The position numbers and the translations under genes are program-made. The notes below the pieces were generated by a model, which did not search any database, was not told the origin of the DNA, and worked only from the letters and a program-made list of their open reading frames with translations. Below, piece after piece: positions 1-11,654 of a DNA stretch of 64,000 bases. Position 1 is the first letter of the stretch; every line of letters begins with the position of its first letter. The DNA lies in contig OZ038422.1 of assembly GCA_964036155.1 (NCBI GenBank), positions 53,901,201-53,965,200 on the forward strand, in the 5' to 3' direction. The DNA comes from Diploscapter coronatus. Its lineage: Eukaryota; Nematoda; Chromadorea; Rhabditida; Rhabditidae.

Positions 1-362
1 TCTCAGCTGGAATTTTCTCTTCCAACTTTCAGTCTTTTATCTTGCATAGCCAATGTCAGACTTGGTCCAGAAATATTGCTTGTTTTCGAAAATCACACAT
101 GTCATTATCGTCAAATTCTTGCCATGACTTTGTCTGCAAGAGCTAACATTTCGCTTATAAAGTCTGCAAAATTTGCAAATGGCAAATCACAAAGGAAAGG
201 GGTAAATGAATGAATACTCGGGAAGGGAATGTTTGTACGAGAACATAAGGGGAAAGAAGAGGAAGGATGTCGTGATGAATAAGTGGTTCGATTGAAATTG
301 AAAGCAACGGAACGTTAATCTCAATGCTAAAAAAGAAGCGAAGGACTAATTTAATAATTTAG
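1..362. other. Sequence before the first recognised exon, no gene seen
   Basis: AT-rich sequence, probably an intron of the gene whose last exons begin at 363. I see no exon supported by phase, and no repeat or RNA gene. Confidence 0.4.
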
Positions 363-2259
363 ACGAAAGAAGACGGCATCGACGAAGACTTTGTCTTCTG
401 ATGCAATGCTCACGTCAGGCGACAATCTATGGACGTACAACTCGATGAAGACGTCACAGCCTGGATCTGCAGTTGTTCTGCCCTACAGCAGATCTCATGC
501 GGGAAGCAGAATATTCCATCAACCTACGCCTACTACTTTGAGGTAGGAAGATATAAGTTTTTCATCATTGAATTTAATTTTATACCAAGAAAAACTTTTG
601 AATTTACAAAACAGAATTGCATAAATTTCAACTTTTTCTGACATTTTTGTTAGCTGTATTCCTCAAAAATCTCTTATTACCTTTTATTTTTATGCTGCTG
701 CTTATCTTTTTAACTGAACCGATTTGCCTGAAACTTTAGAGAGGCTTTATGACTAGATCTTCACAATACACAATATTTCTTCACAGATTTTTACCTGGAT
801 CAGTGCAGATAAGCGACTGATAATACAATATAAAAATTAGAATGTTAAGAAAACTTTTGATCTTTAAATATCAATACATTGCATTTCACCACTTTTCTAC
901 TCTGAGACTACTGTGAACAAGTTTTCATGTTCGATTTCTTATTTGTTTCTAAAAATTTCCTATTTTCGAATTTAGATCGTATCTTGTCGAGGGCGAGAGT
1001 GCTTGGAATTTGCGACATTCCCAATCAACGATTCTTCGACTACACCCAAATGAGCAGTCAGCTGCGTATCACACTCTCGGCAAGGGACGGACGCCGTCTG
1101 ATATGTACTACGAGGAGATTCCCATACGAAGTAGGCGGTTTAACTTTCCAAATATGGAAAACTGAATATTTCAGTGACAAGTACGAACTACTCCTCGGCA
1201 CCTATGTTCTGCGCTACACCTCCAGCAGCTCTGCGGCACTCCATCCGCAAGCCTCCCCCAACCTGTCGTCCGCCTCCCGTTCCTCTGGAAACTAGTCCTC
1301 CGCTAAGTGAACTCTCTCTGGATCACGAAATACGAGGGTGAGATCGCAAATCGACATTACGCATTACATAACATCCCCCTATTAGTGGCTAAAAATGTAA
1401 CATGGCTATATTTACAGGGTCGACATTTCACCGAAGCAGTGGGATGACGTGGAGATCAAGGGAAACGGTGTAGAAGGCAGGGAAAGTGGATATGATAGTG
1501 GACCGAGCAGACGGAATTGGAGATCACCTCCAGCGCTTAATAATAAGTAGGTGATTTTGATTTTTATGAACTTGGTCAAAATACATGTAAAGAGCTTAAT
1601 CATTTTCCGGGATTAATAATCATGAGAAAAAGTTTGCACTAATTTAAAACAATTGTTACTATTCAAGAACTATTGTGATGAATTATTCTTTCTATGCATC
1701 TCGACTTACGTGCTTTTTATGAAATTCTTCAACATCACTTCCTCTCGTCATTATACACTCAGGCTAATGATTTTCATTCACGAGTAACACGTGAAAAAAC
1801 GAACACTCGAGAATATTGGCCAAAGTGTTCGAGAATTGAAGAGCTTTGTAATCTAGAAAAATAAGTAACTCATTGACTATATAAGTTTCTTGCGATAAAG
1901 AATTATGACTTCAATTCAAAAAATTATCATTCAAGTCAGAATTGATGAGCTGAATTCAACAGCAAAAAGTTTAGATAAATGCGTGATATTTGATATGTTT
2001 CGTTTATTTAGTTTTATTTGAGAAAATCGGAAGAATTTTTCCAACCGATGCTTCCTAATGAGGATTAGAATTTTAGAAATTGATTCAAAGTCACGAAGAA
2101 CGTAGATATCAAATATCGCGCATTTTTCAAAGTTGTCTGTCACTCTTTGATATATTTTCTCATAAATTCTGCTATAAATTAATTGCATATTTTAGCTCGT
2201 CCGACAACTACTCCCAATCAGTCGCTGTGCCGGCCCCACACTCAATGACTTACGTGTAA
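363..2259 (+). CDS. C-terminal part of an unidentified protein ending in a PDZ-ligand-like motif (5' end not found)
   Basis: Five exons join in phase: 363-542, 976-1130, 1175-1337, 1418-1546 and 2196-2259, giving about 229 residues and a stop at 2257. Each junction has GT and AG, and the frame stays open only across these joins, so the model is good although the identity is unknown. The product is hydrophilic and rich in Ser, Pro and Thr, with a proline-rich stretch (RKPPPTCRPPPVPLETSPPL) in exon 3 and SGYDSG in exon 4. No membrane segment or catalytic motif is visible. The last residues are HSMTYV, a class I PDZ-ligand pattern (S/T-x-hydrophobic). This composition fits a cytoplasmic tail of a cell-surface receptor or adhesion protein, but that is inference. 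The N-terminal exons would lie before the window. An AATAAA at about 2506 could be its poly(A) signal. Confidence 0.6.
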
Positions 2260-2694
2260 ATTCTTCAGCAGAAAGCTGCCTCTTCGCTTGCTCTAACGAC
2301 TTTCTTTCGCAATTTTCATGCGGGTTTTTGTCTTCTTTCATTCTTCACGATAATTGCAAGCCACTGTGATTCTAGTCGACTATTTCGAGACTTCCCTGGA
2401 CTTCATTGTTTCGGACTCTCGAATGACACCTTCACTCATTTACAATTAATAGAATATTTATTATTGACTTTCTAGTGATCAAATTGACTAGGTCAAATGC
2501 CATCAAAATAAACCATTTATAAGAAAGATCTAAATGTTACAAACATAACAAAACAATGATTTATTCACTAATTAATACAAAAGTAAGGAATGGAGAATGG
2601 GAAGTGAGATGGTTTGCATTGAGTCACTCGTAATGGAGAATTTGGCTCTAATCGAGGAGATTTCAGATGAATGAGATGATGCAATTTTTGACGT
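2260..2694. other. Convergent 3' intergenic region
   Basis: This separates the 3' end of the plus-strand gene (stop at 2257-2259) from the stop of the minus-strand prohormone-4-like gene (2695). It holds an AATAAA at about 2506 that suits the plus-strand gene. Nothing else is recognisable. Confidence 0.4.
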
Positions 2695-4641
2695 TCAGAA
2701 GAAGCCTGTTTCTTGCAATTTCTGCACGAAAAATCGAAAATCCGCAGCTTCATTAGGCGACAATTCGCCGTTATTCCCATTCAGAATGCCCTCCATTACG
2801 ATCACCATTCGCTTCTCGTCCTGAAATTAGTGTCACATCACCGTTTTTTTTTTAAATAAATTATAAATTGCAGAAGTTAAGCGAAAAATATAGTGAAAGT
2901 TTACTATTTAAGAATACAAAATTTTGTTGAACTCTGTTCGTCTATTAAGATGATTTATTTGCAGTCCAAAGTCTCACTATTTATAATGTTAGTATAAAAG
3001 GTACGAACCGAATATTAAAAATGTCGCTGAATTTTCATTTAGTGTTGTTGTATTCTTTATCTTAGTTTCTATTAAATACAGTAGCGGACAAAGGTCTTCG
3101 ACCATTACTAAGAAAAAATTGAGATTTAAAGGTAAATCAGCAAGAATTTATATGTCTGGTTCGATAGTTAAATGCGCTCCCTATGACACATTATCCATTT
3201 TATGAAACTCATCGCGACAAATTCTTCGTCATTTTCCATAGTTAAGGTGCCATTAAAATTTCAACATACTTAAAACTTTATCCAACCATGCCTTGTAGTT
3301 GCGTATAGGCTCAAAAGAAGTGCATTTATCTATAGAACCAAACATACTAATCTTTTTTAAGCTTCCTTTGTTGTTAATTTTTTAAATAATGATCGAAAAT
3401 AATTTTGCCCGAATTTTTTTGCGAAAAAATTCTGATTTTCACATTTCCTATCAGAGCGGGCTACAATTTGGTATATCACTCTGATTTGATTAATTCAGTA
3501 TAATTAACCACGTTTTAGATCATTAGGCTCATTCCGAGTAAGAATATTCTCCAAAAATGAGGGTGGTCGAAGACTTTTGTCCACTACTGTATAATTTGTT
3601 TGCAAAGAAAACTATCCCTCACTTCAGCTTTCAATCCGATATCGTTTGCAAATTGGTCAGCTGTTTTGGACTGAGATAACGCTACTGCGGCTTTATCGAT
3701 GCCTCCCATTCCTTCCAAGTTATTGGCTGCCTTGTTGCCAAACACCTAAATATAGAATATTTGATGCCATCCAATGCATAGATGAGATGTTGTCCGACTC
3801 ACTTTCACAAGGAAGTCCTTGCCGTGAGCTTGTAGAAGAGCTTGAAGAAAGGCTGCAGTCTCTTCAACGGGTGGTCTGGTAACTGAAAAGCGTGTAAATC
3901 ATATCTGATTCATTTCGTTTTGCAAACTTTTATTTTGTCTTAAAAGTTTCTATTCAAAAATATTTAAAAAAAAAAAAAAAAACATCTATCATTAATCCAT
4001 CAGGTTGGCATTATTCAGGCTAATTTCATCTACGATAAATTATTCAATCGGTTTTTTTCTCTTTTCCAACTTTCTTGCACGTGTCTTTCCCAATCATATT
4101 ACGGCCCTAGTTAAGTTGCTCGTTATTGCCGTCGAATTATTCTTTGACCCAATAGAAATGAAGGCTTACAAGCAGTGCACATTCTGTGATTCTCATCGTA
4201 ACTGTCGCTGCAATCAGCGCTACCGTCGCACAAGTATTTGATCGGCAGACACTCTCCTGAGGGGCACGCAAAGGGGTGCCATGTTGGACAGATTATTGCT
4301 GAATTGCACGTTTATAGATTGGGGTAGATAAATTTGTGATCATGAAGAATAGTTGAACTGGAAAATATTTGGCTGATTTTTAAAGGAACATTCCAGCTCA
4401 ATGACGAAATGTTGGATTTTCCATTAAGAACGAAACGGATTTCTCATTTTTATCCAGAATTTCGAACTAAATTCGTTCCTATTCAGAATTTTCGTCTGCA
4501 AAGACATCCCACGCCGACTCCTATTCAGAATATGCAGAGCATTTCAAATCTGATATTCTTGCAACTTCTGACCTTCACTCTTTTTTATACCCACCTGAAG
4601 TTTCTCCTCGTTTACCGTCGACTTGCATAACATCTCTAATA
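2695..4641 (-). CDS. LDLa-containing neuropeptide precursor, prohormone-4-like (5' end incomplete)
   Basis: Minus-strand exons: a tentative 4595-4641, then 4170-4298, 3803-3882, 3623-3745 and 2695-2820; phases close exactly from 4298 to the stop at 2695. The 4170-4298 exon encodes a short LDL-receptor class A module with Cys in the CPTWHPFACPSGECLPIKYL pattern, then CDGSADCSDSYDE. Next comes a conserved-looking tail starting TRPPVEETAAFLQALLQAHG and containing VFGNKAANNLEGMGGIDKAA, ending QKLQETGFF. The order LDLa, then RPPVEETA..., then a helical tail resembles arthropod prohormone-4 (IDLSRF-type peptide precursor) from memory of that family. The tentative upstream exon reads QVDGKRGETS, a Gly-Lys-Arg processing site just before the LDLa module. 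No signal peptide exon was found, so the bioactive peptide is not identified. A Tc1-type MITE occupies the last intron. Secreted and neuronal roles are inferred. Confidence 0.62.
3079..3589. mobile_element. Tc1/mariner-type MITE, 511 bp, in an intron
   Basis: Terminal inverted repeats: left CAGTAGCGGACAAAGGTCTT, right end (read inward) CAGTAGTGGACAAAAGTCTT, continuing as CGACCA on both sides. Each end is flanked by TA (3077-3078 and 3590-3591), the Tc1/mariner target duplication. The inside has no coding capacity, so it is non-autonomous. It lies wholly within the intron between 2821 and 3622 of the prohormone-4-like gene. Confidence 0.85.
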
Positions 4642-7600
4642 CTGAATGAAAGAGTGAAGTGGAGACAGGAAAGGGAAAGGAAAATGACCGGATGAAGGAT
4701 TGAGCCGCTCATTCGGACGGGGGGACCTGAAAATTAGAACTAGAACAAATCGAAGCGGTCAAATGCCAGACACACGTGGGAAATGGCGCGATGAAGTGCT
4801 TGAAACTTAGAGGGACTTGTGGATAAAGAGGATAAGGGATCTTTAGGGTTCGAGATATTCTTCGAGAGGATAATCAAATTGAGCAGATATGATTGAGAGG
4901 GGAGGAGGGAGCTGCTGTTCTGTGCAGAATGCAGAATTCATCCAAACAACACATTCTAAAATATGAAAATCTAGACGCTGACCATTAAAGAGTGGCTCGT
5001 AAAACTAAATGCACAGATTAATGTTCAGTTAGGGATGAAAATTATTCCCTTTTAGCCGCACCTATTCAAGTGAGATTTATTAGGAAAAGTTCTGAAGTTT
5101 GAGGTAAGTTTCCAGAAACCAAACATCATGGAAATAAATGACACAGACGACGGGAAAGGTTGAACGAGCAAACGAGTACTACGAATAAAATGAAGGTTAC
5201 TCGTCTGCAGATCTGGGTAGCTCCGAGATATAGACTAATCCACTCTTTCAGTAGCTCATTTGCATCACATCACTCGAATATTTCTGATGCGACGATGAGT
5301 TATCGAGAATTTTCGAGGAATGCGGCAAGAAGTCGGGCAGAAATGTCAATTGATGTGCAGAACCACGGAGCGAAAGAGTAATAAGTCGAGAAAAAGCAAT
5401 GAATTTCATAAGATTACGAAAGAGATTAGGTGAATATGTCATCCTTTCGACTCACACGTTATCCATTAATCACTGAATTAATGCCAATACTTCGGATTGG
5501 AGGATTATCAAATTTTCAGTAATTGACAGTAAGTAGTGAATGTCGAAACGCTATTAGTCGAACTGAATAAAGAAAATAATGTTAAAAATGTTTGCAAACT
5601 ATGACGAAAGAAGGAAGCTCAAAAGCTAAAGATGTAGTCAAAATACATTTCATGTTGTTATCCTTTCAACAAAATGTGCTCTGGTAAAATCATCCAGTGG
5701 CTATTTTGAAAACAATAAAGCAAAAACTTGCAATAATAAACGTTAAAATATAAACGAAAGCTATTCTCCGAATGAATAATAAATTTTTTTGTTGACAAAA
5801 TAATATATGCAGGTGGAATAATTTTCATTAAAGATATTTGCCGAATAAAATCGGTCAGATAATGAAATCACCAAATAATTCAACTATTATGCTATATTCA
5901 TCGTAAGGAAACCATGATTATTGAAATGATAAAAGAAAAAGAAAATAATCAGCAAAAGACCCCTTAACTTTTTCATTAAATTGCATGCAATGCATGACAA
6001 GTAGAGACTAGTTTGATAGTCTAATTTGTTCTATTCGAAAATGCTATTTCTCACTTGCTCCTATTTATTAGAAATGAATATTTTACTGACAAAGAACATT
6101 AACGATTTGCCCAATTAGAACGATATTCAGGTAGAATCTTTGTTCAATCCGCTCGCAATTTCGGTGAGAAATCAGTTTTTTGTAATTCTACTTCAGAAAA
6201 ATAACGACTAAAAATGATCGAGAAATGAAGTAAGTTAGAAATAGATGATAAAAATAAATCGCGTCATGAATAATATTCAAAGAATGCATAGGATTGTCGA
6301 AATTACGAGTTGGTTGACAGTTTTTGACAAGTGCAAAGGGCAACTTCTGATGTATGAATGAATGGAGTGGATTTGGAAGGAAAGAAGAGTGCGTAGAGAG
6401 CCTATCTGCATTCATGAACAGCACGAAAATATGTCTGCAAACACAATGACAATTCAAGACAGGAGAAAGTGGGAGGGGCAATAAGCTTATTCATTCCTTA
6501 TCCTCAAACAACTCAACTCCACCTACATGCAGGTTTACCGGGTCATAATTCCTGTGTTCTTCTAATTCTTTTATAACCCGAATAAATCAGTGTTGCGTAA
6601 AATTTATATTGCACACGAATGTCTATGTACTTGATTTGTCATTTAGTAAGAAACAAAACGAATGTTTTGCAGGAAAAAGTAAATGACGAAAAATCGAGAA
6701 AAATAATCCAAAGATGATATTTCAAGTTGTGAAAGAGAAATGTAGACGTGAAATGAAAGGCAAATGCGCAGATATGTGAATATTAGAGTAGGCGAGATGT
6801 TAGACAACTCAAAATCACATTAACAAAGGATGAAGTTGAATGCATATACAAGCAAAGATATGTCTCAGAAAAATGAAGTGAATATTAAATCATATTATCT
6901 CTCGTTCAAAGATAAGCTGGAAGAAGGTGATACTCGCGATCCTATGTAATACCTTCGAAATGACTCTAACTATATGCTTCAATATCTAATTATATCAAAA
7001 AAGGTGATTCCTCCATATCTTGGTTCAGAGAAAGTAATGATATGCAAATGAATTAGGGTGGCATCCAGAAAATAGGCATCTTTATGTCTCTGTGGATGTG
7101 ACGCTATCTGATGGGGAATTGGCTAAAACAGATGCATAGATTCGCTGAGCCTATCTTTATGCCTTGGCTGAGAAGCCTTGTCTGTGCAATCTCGTGTGTG
7201 AGGCACTGCACTCAATTTGCATGAGTTATCAAGGAAACACCCGCCTTCTGTTTTCGCAGTTCTGCAGGCAAAACAATTCCAAAGTTCGTCGCTATAAACA
7301 TCGCTTCACTAATTTCCTTCGAGTGAAGAATTGGTTAGACTATTTCTCGACGGGATGATGTATGAAAGTGCAGAAGGAAATTGCAAAACGACATCTATCA
7401 GGGATGCAGGGATTTCGACTTCGAAATTTTTGATATTGAACTTCAAATTCGGCTTTGAGTAAAAATGAGTCAAAGTTTCGGAGGCTATGGCAATTTACAA
7501 TATAGCCTTTTTACACTTGAAATTCGCCATTTTCTCAAGGATCTTTTAGTTGAAGTTTAAAAATTATTTTTGCCAATCATTCGGACAGAAACAAAAGGCG

Positions 7601-8649
7601 TGAGCAATGAGCAAATTTGATATGCATACTTCCTTATTTTTACGCATATAGAAAATGCGTCATTCTTCATTTTCATCAAGTAATCGGAAGTCCACAATAT
7701 ACTAAAATTACTATTTTGGGAGAATGAGACCGCGGCTATGAAAATGTTGAGAGCCAAATTTGAATTTCGACTTCGCGAAATTTTAAATTAAAACTTTATG
7801 CATCCTCGGTACGCTGAATTTCCCAATTCATAACTTTGTAAGATTATCATTTTAGGTTGTGCTGGATTTGTCAAACGCGAGCATAGGAAACTATCTATAA
7901 TATATTCGAACTTTCCTTTCACCTTATTTTTCAATTTGACAAAAGATAGTCAGGACGAGAATTTAAAGGAAATATTAGGAGTGCTCATTAGACCACATTT
8001 TCGATTCCAAGAACACTTACAATTTTCCTTTCTGACGAAATCTCAGAATTGGAATCGGATTACGCCTTCCCACTTTGGTGAAGAAAGAAATAACTAAACT
8101 GGTGCAGCCGTTACTTTGATGCTTCGTAAATGTTTCATCATGATACCTCTCTTCACCAGAAATAGGCAATGCAAAGAAAGGGTGGAATATCGGAGAAGGG
8201 ATCTTGTTTTTGTGATCAGAGCAACGTCCCCTGTTTCGTATTACCAACAACAATGAAAATTTGTAATTGGAATTTAAATTGAAATTTTTCGAATGCACAG
8301 CTTGATTTATGGCTGTTTAGAGCATGAACATGCCATTATTTATTTTAGAAAATATAGGTAAACATTTTCATTGAGTGGATTCATTGAAAATTTCATGGAA
8401 TACGTGCGATAAAGTGAAATTTTGAACAAGACATTGCTTCGAAAGGAATATAATTTCTTGAGATTTCGATTTTGAGGTAATATCGATGTCATAATTTTGC
8501 AATTGATGGCTACTTACGTTTGATTTAATAGTTGTGGGCAAAATTTCGATTTCGAACAAATTTGAAAATGAAATTCGACGTTTTGCTTCTGGGCTTCTGT
8601 TAAACATTTAGATTTTCGTCCTCAAACTTATATTCTTTACTTTCCTAAA
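4642..8649. other. 4 kb intergenic or 5' region without a recognised gene
   Basis: All open frames are short, lack convincing splice partners and have no recognisable protein similarity. This stretch probably holds the missing 5' exon(s) and promoter of the prohormone-4-like gene in its first part. It holds the 3' region of the zinc-knuckle gene in its last part, with an AATAAA on the minus strand at about 8339-8344. No RNA gene or clear repeat was found. Confidence 0.35.
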
Positions 8650-10288
8650 TCAGCGAACATCCCATCTGACTCTCTTCTTCTGAATTTCCTCAGTCTGCTC
8701 GAGCATACTGCTGATTTCATTGTGATTGTTCACCAATGCTCGCAATTGGTCTACAGCGTTATCCCAGAGATCAGGGAGAGTGCAGAGTGCTCGATGGTGA
8801 TTCTCTCCAGCGTATTTGTCAGGGCACTCTCTGTAGAAGGAGGAGGCGGTCTGGCAGTACCAGCAGGGCATTTGGTGGCAGCGATGGTTAGTGGTGGAAG
8901 GTTGGAGGCAGGAGAAACACAGGTCCGACTTTTCGCATTCCTGAATTCGCTCAACGGCTTTTCCAAAAGCAGGACAATAGTCGGGGATGTGTCCACTCTG
9001 CCGACACAGGTCACAGATGTAGTTGAGAGGGATGTTGCAGTGCTCGGTCCATCGCTTCCTTTGGCCCAGTTCCTCCACAACCGCTTGCACTACTTCGATC
9101 TGACACTCGATCGTTTCCAACTTGCTTTGCAGGTTCAACTCCCTGACCGACAACACTTCCAGTCCAGGCAGATTCTCCTTCTGAACTACTTCCTTCTCCT
9201 TGTCTTCGAGGACCGTAATCCTTTTCTGCAAATTGTCAGAGCACCGCTTCAACGACTTCTTCAGTCCATTTCTGTCCACCTTCCTCATCACTCCCTCCCT
9301 TTCCCTCGCAGGAGATGGTTTCTTCTGCTCTTTCGATGTCTCATCTGCAAATAAGCGATTTTCCTTTTAATTTCAACTTTTCAGCAACTTCTCACATTAA
9401 TAGCATGAAAATATGAAAAAAAGTTAGTCCTTACGGGAAATAACCTGGATCTGAGATAATGATGGAATAGCGTAAGGCAAAATGAGGAAGTTTATTTTTT
9501 GCGAAATGATAAAATGAAGAAACAAAATAAATAAGAGATAGTAAAAAATAGCTCCATATTTTTCTTTGCACCAATTCTAGAAAAGCACAGAGTCATTTGC
9601 GTTACACCATTTCCAATCTACCCTCAAAGAAAATTTCAAAAATCTCGGTACTCACCAACGGATATAGTCAATCTCTCGTTGAGCGACCTTCTGCCTTCTT
9701 CCTTCTCAATTCTGTAAGTCTTCTTCTTCTCGTCTGTGTTCTCATTGACGTCTTTCTTCAGAATTTCCTTCAATTTCTGATTCTGCCTCTCTTCCAGCCT
9801 GGTGATTCGTTTATCCAACTTCTCCAGAACTGACTCAAATTCACTTCTGGTCTGTCTCAAATCGACGCGGTTTCTCTGAACTACTTTGATGAATTACTAG
9901 GGCGCGTTCATACTTTTTGACATCGTGTCAACACCAAGGGAATTTACGTGTCAATTCATGACATCGATGCCAAGCGTGTCAAAAATTTACACGTAAAATC
10001 GCTCAACATTGATATGAAGATTAAAAAAACCTCAAAATTCAAAAGAATAGATGCAAAATTCAGTATTCCAATTCACACAAGCTGATATCGGTTTGGTTAG
10101 AAAATTAGTTGTTTCATTGAGCCGCAACATCCTGTATAATGAACAGCGATTGATATGAAAAGGAAAAATAGAACTCGTGACCTTTTGTTTTTAATCAAAT
10201 GCTAATGTGACAATTTAAGAAAATATCTTACCCGAATTTCCCTGTCGAACTCTTCGAATTTCTCCAAAATGACTTGTCCAAATAACAT
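8650..10288 (-). CDS. Coiled-coil protein with Cys/His zinc-knuckle-like motifs, gag-like
   Basis: Three minus-strand exons, 10232-10288 (start ATG), 9656-9875 and 8650-9344, join in phase to a complete 323-residue protein. The N-terminal half is strongly charged and heptad-rich (LEKLDKRITRLEERQNQKLK and similar), predicting coiled coils. A second coiled stretch precedes a Cys/His cluster: CDLCRQSGHIPDYCPAF is a CX2CX4HX4C zinc knuckle, followed by CFSCLQPSTTNHRC and CWYCQTASSFYREC. Repeated Cys/His knuckles after a coiled coil are typical of gag-like regions of Pao/BEL-type retroelements and of nematode proteins derived from them. No protease, reverse transcriptase or integrase is nearby, so this may be a domesticated gag-like gene or an ordinary nucleic-acid-binding protein. 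The ATG in exon 1 begins a short first exon. Possible poly(A) signal at about 8339-8344. Confidence 0.7.
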
Positions 10289-11654
10289 TTTCAAGAATTT
10301 GATAAGCTAGGAATATCGCCCGGATGGCAAACTAAAAGCGATTGCTCTGTCTATCAAATGTAATTCTAACGGACAAGTTATCGAGGAATGAAAATTCTAT
10401 ATTCATGAAGCAAATTTCTAATGAGAAGAAGAACTTTAATGATAATGAGAATAAAATCTAGAAAGAATCGATCAATAGTTGAAACGACAATAAATTCCGA
10501 TCAATAAAACAAAAGTGATTCTATTAGTGAAAGAAGAAAGAATAACATCGAGAAAGGGTATGAAGCTAGAGAAACAAAAAGACAAAACATGACATGATGA
10601 TTGTACTAAGAATATTCAAATGCTAGCTCTAAAAATTTGCAAATTGTAACAAGAGAATTGAAATGGGATGAGTATATAAGAAACTAAAGCTGGTCTGAAT
10701 AGTTGAAAAATTAAAGGAGCATTATTAATTTTGTTTATGCGCGTAATCTGAGGTTGGATATCGATGAAATTATTTACTTATCAAATGATATAATTTTTTT
10801 TCCTAGCCTTATTATTCCCACTGAGCAGGGATCGGCTACCCTCGCCTGTAATGGGACAGTCGGCCTATCCTAACCACACAGGACTAGTGGCCCGTCCCGA
10901 GGGCAGACTATTGTTGTGTGCAACAGCCGAGGAATTTTTAGGCCGATTTTTCATGGTTTTATCTACTACCAACATTTCTTAACCCCCTTGGTTTGGGTCG
11001 AGCCGGGGACGAACTTGAGCTCTAGCTGCAGGCAGTAACACACGACCACTGCGCTAGACCACCTCTTATATTTGAATAAAATGAATTTCATAATTTGATT
11101 TACTATATACAAAATTCAACACACGTGACGATAATGCAAAATTGCTCTATCATAACTAAGCTGAATTTTTTTTACAATTTGATGAAAAGTAATGTGATTT
11201 TGAAATCACAGCTATAATTAGTAAAAGATTTGCTTGTGTAGATTATAATTTCTTTCAGATAGAAACGAATGTAGAAAATAGATATTTCAAGGAAGTCATT
11301 CGTTAATTATAACGTTGCGCTGTGTAATATGTATTTTTATTCAAGACAGTAGAGATACGAAATCTTATGAAAAAAACATACACACTTGGTATAGATTATG
11401 TTGAGATACATAAATATGATTTTTTTAGCTATACTACATTCGCATTGTCTTGAAACTTGATTGATTGCTTGATCAAATATTCCTATTCCACATAATGGAT
11501 CAAATATTTGAATGGATAAAAGGAATGATAATGTATGAACTCGGTTGTGATTATTCACTCCTAAACGACACTTTAGATGGTATGGCATAGTAGTTGCTTT
11601 TGTATATATTTGGTCTATTTAATAATCATGAGATTACTTTTTTTTACAGGAAAA
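10289..11654. other. Intergenic region between divergent genes, with a SINE
   Basis: This lies between the start of the zinc-knuckle gene (minus) and the start of the chemoreceptor-like gene (plus). It is very AT-rich apart from the GC-rich SINE at 10799-11065. No other feature was supported. Confidence 0.4.
10799..11065 (-). repeat. tRNA-derived SINE
   Basis: Read on the minus strand from 11065, the first 80 bases resemble a tRNA promoter region. GGTCTAGCGCAGTGGTCG carries a polymerase III box A (TAGCGCAGTGG), and AGTTCGTCCCC about 40 bases later is box B-like. The rest is an unrelated body ending in a run of eight A residues (plus 10794-10801). The block is far more GC-rich than its surroundings. 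The acceptor stem does not close, so it is not a functional tRNA gene. I found no clear target-site duplication. Confidence 0.7.

Noticed and set aside
5160..5290. Minus-strand frame with a signal-peptide-like run (VTFILFVVLVCSFNLSRR), considered as the missing first exon of the prohormone-4-like gene
   Set aside because: No in-frame ATG opens it, and the resemblance of FNLSR to IDLSRF is too weak.
8722..9354. 210-codon plus-strand open frame
   Set aside because: It is the antisense shadow of the zinc-knuckle exon, whose minus-strand reading has clear Cys/His motifs, coiled coils and in-phase splicing.
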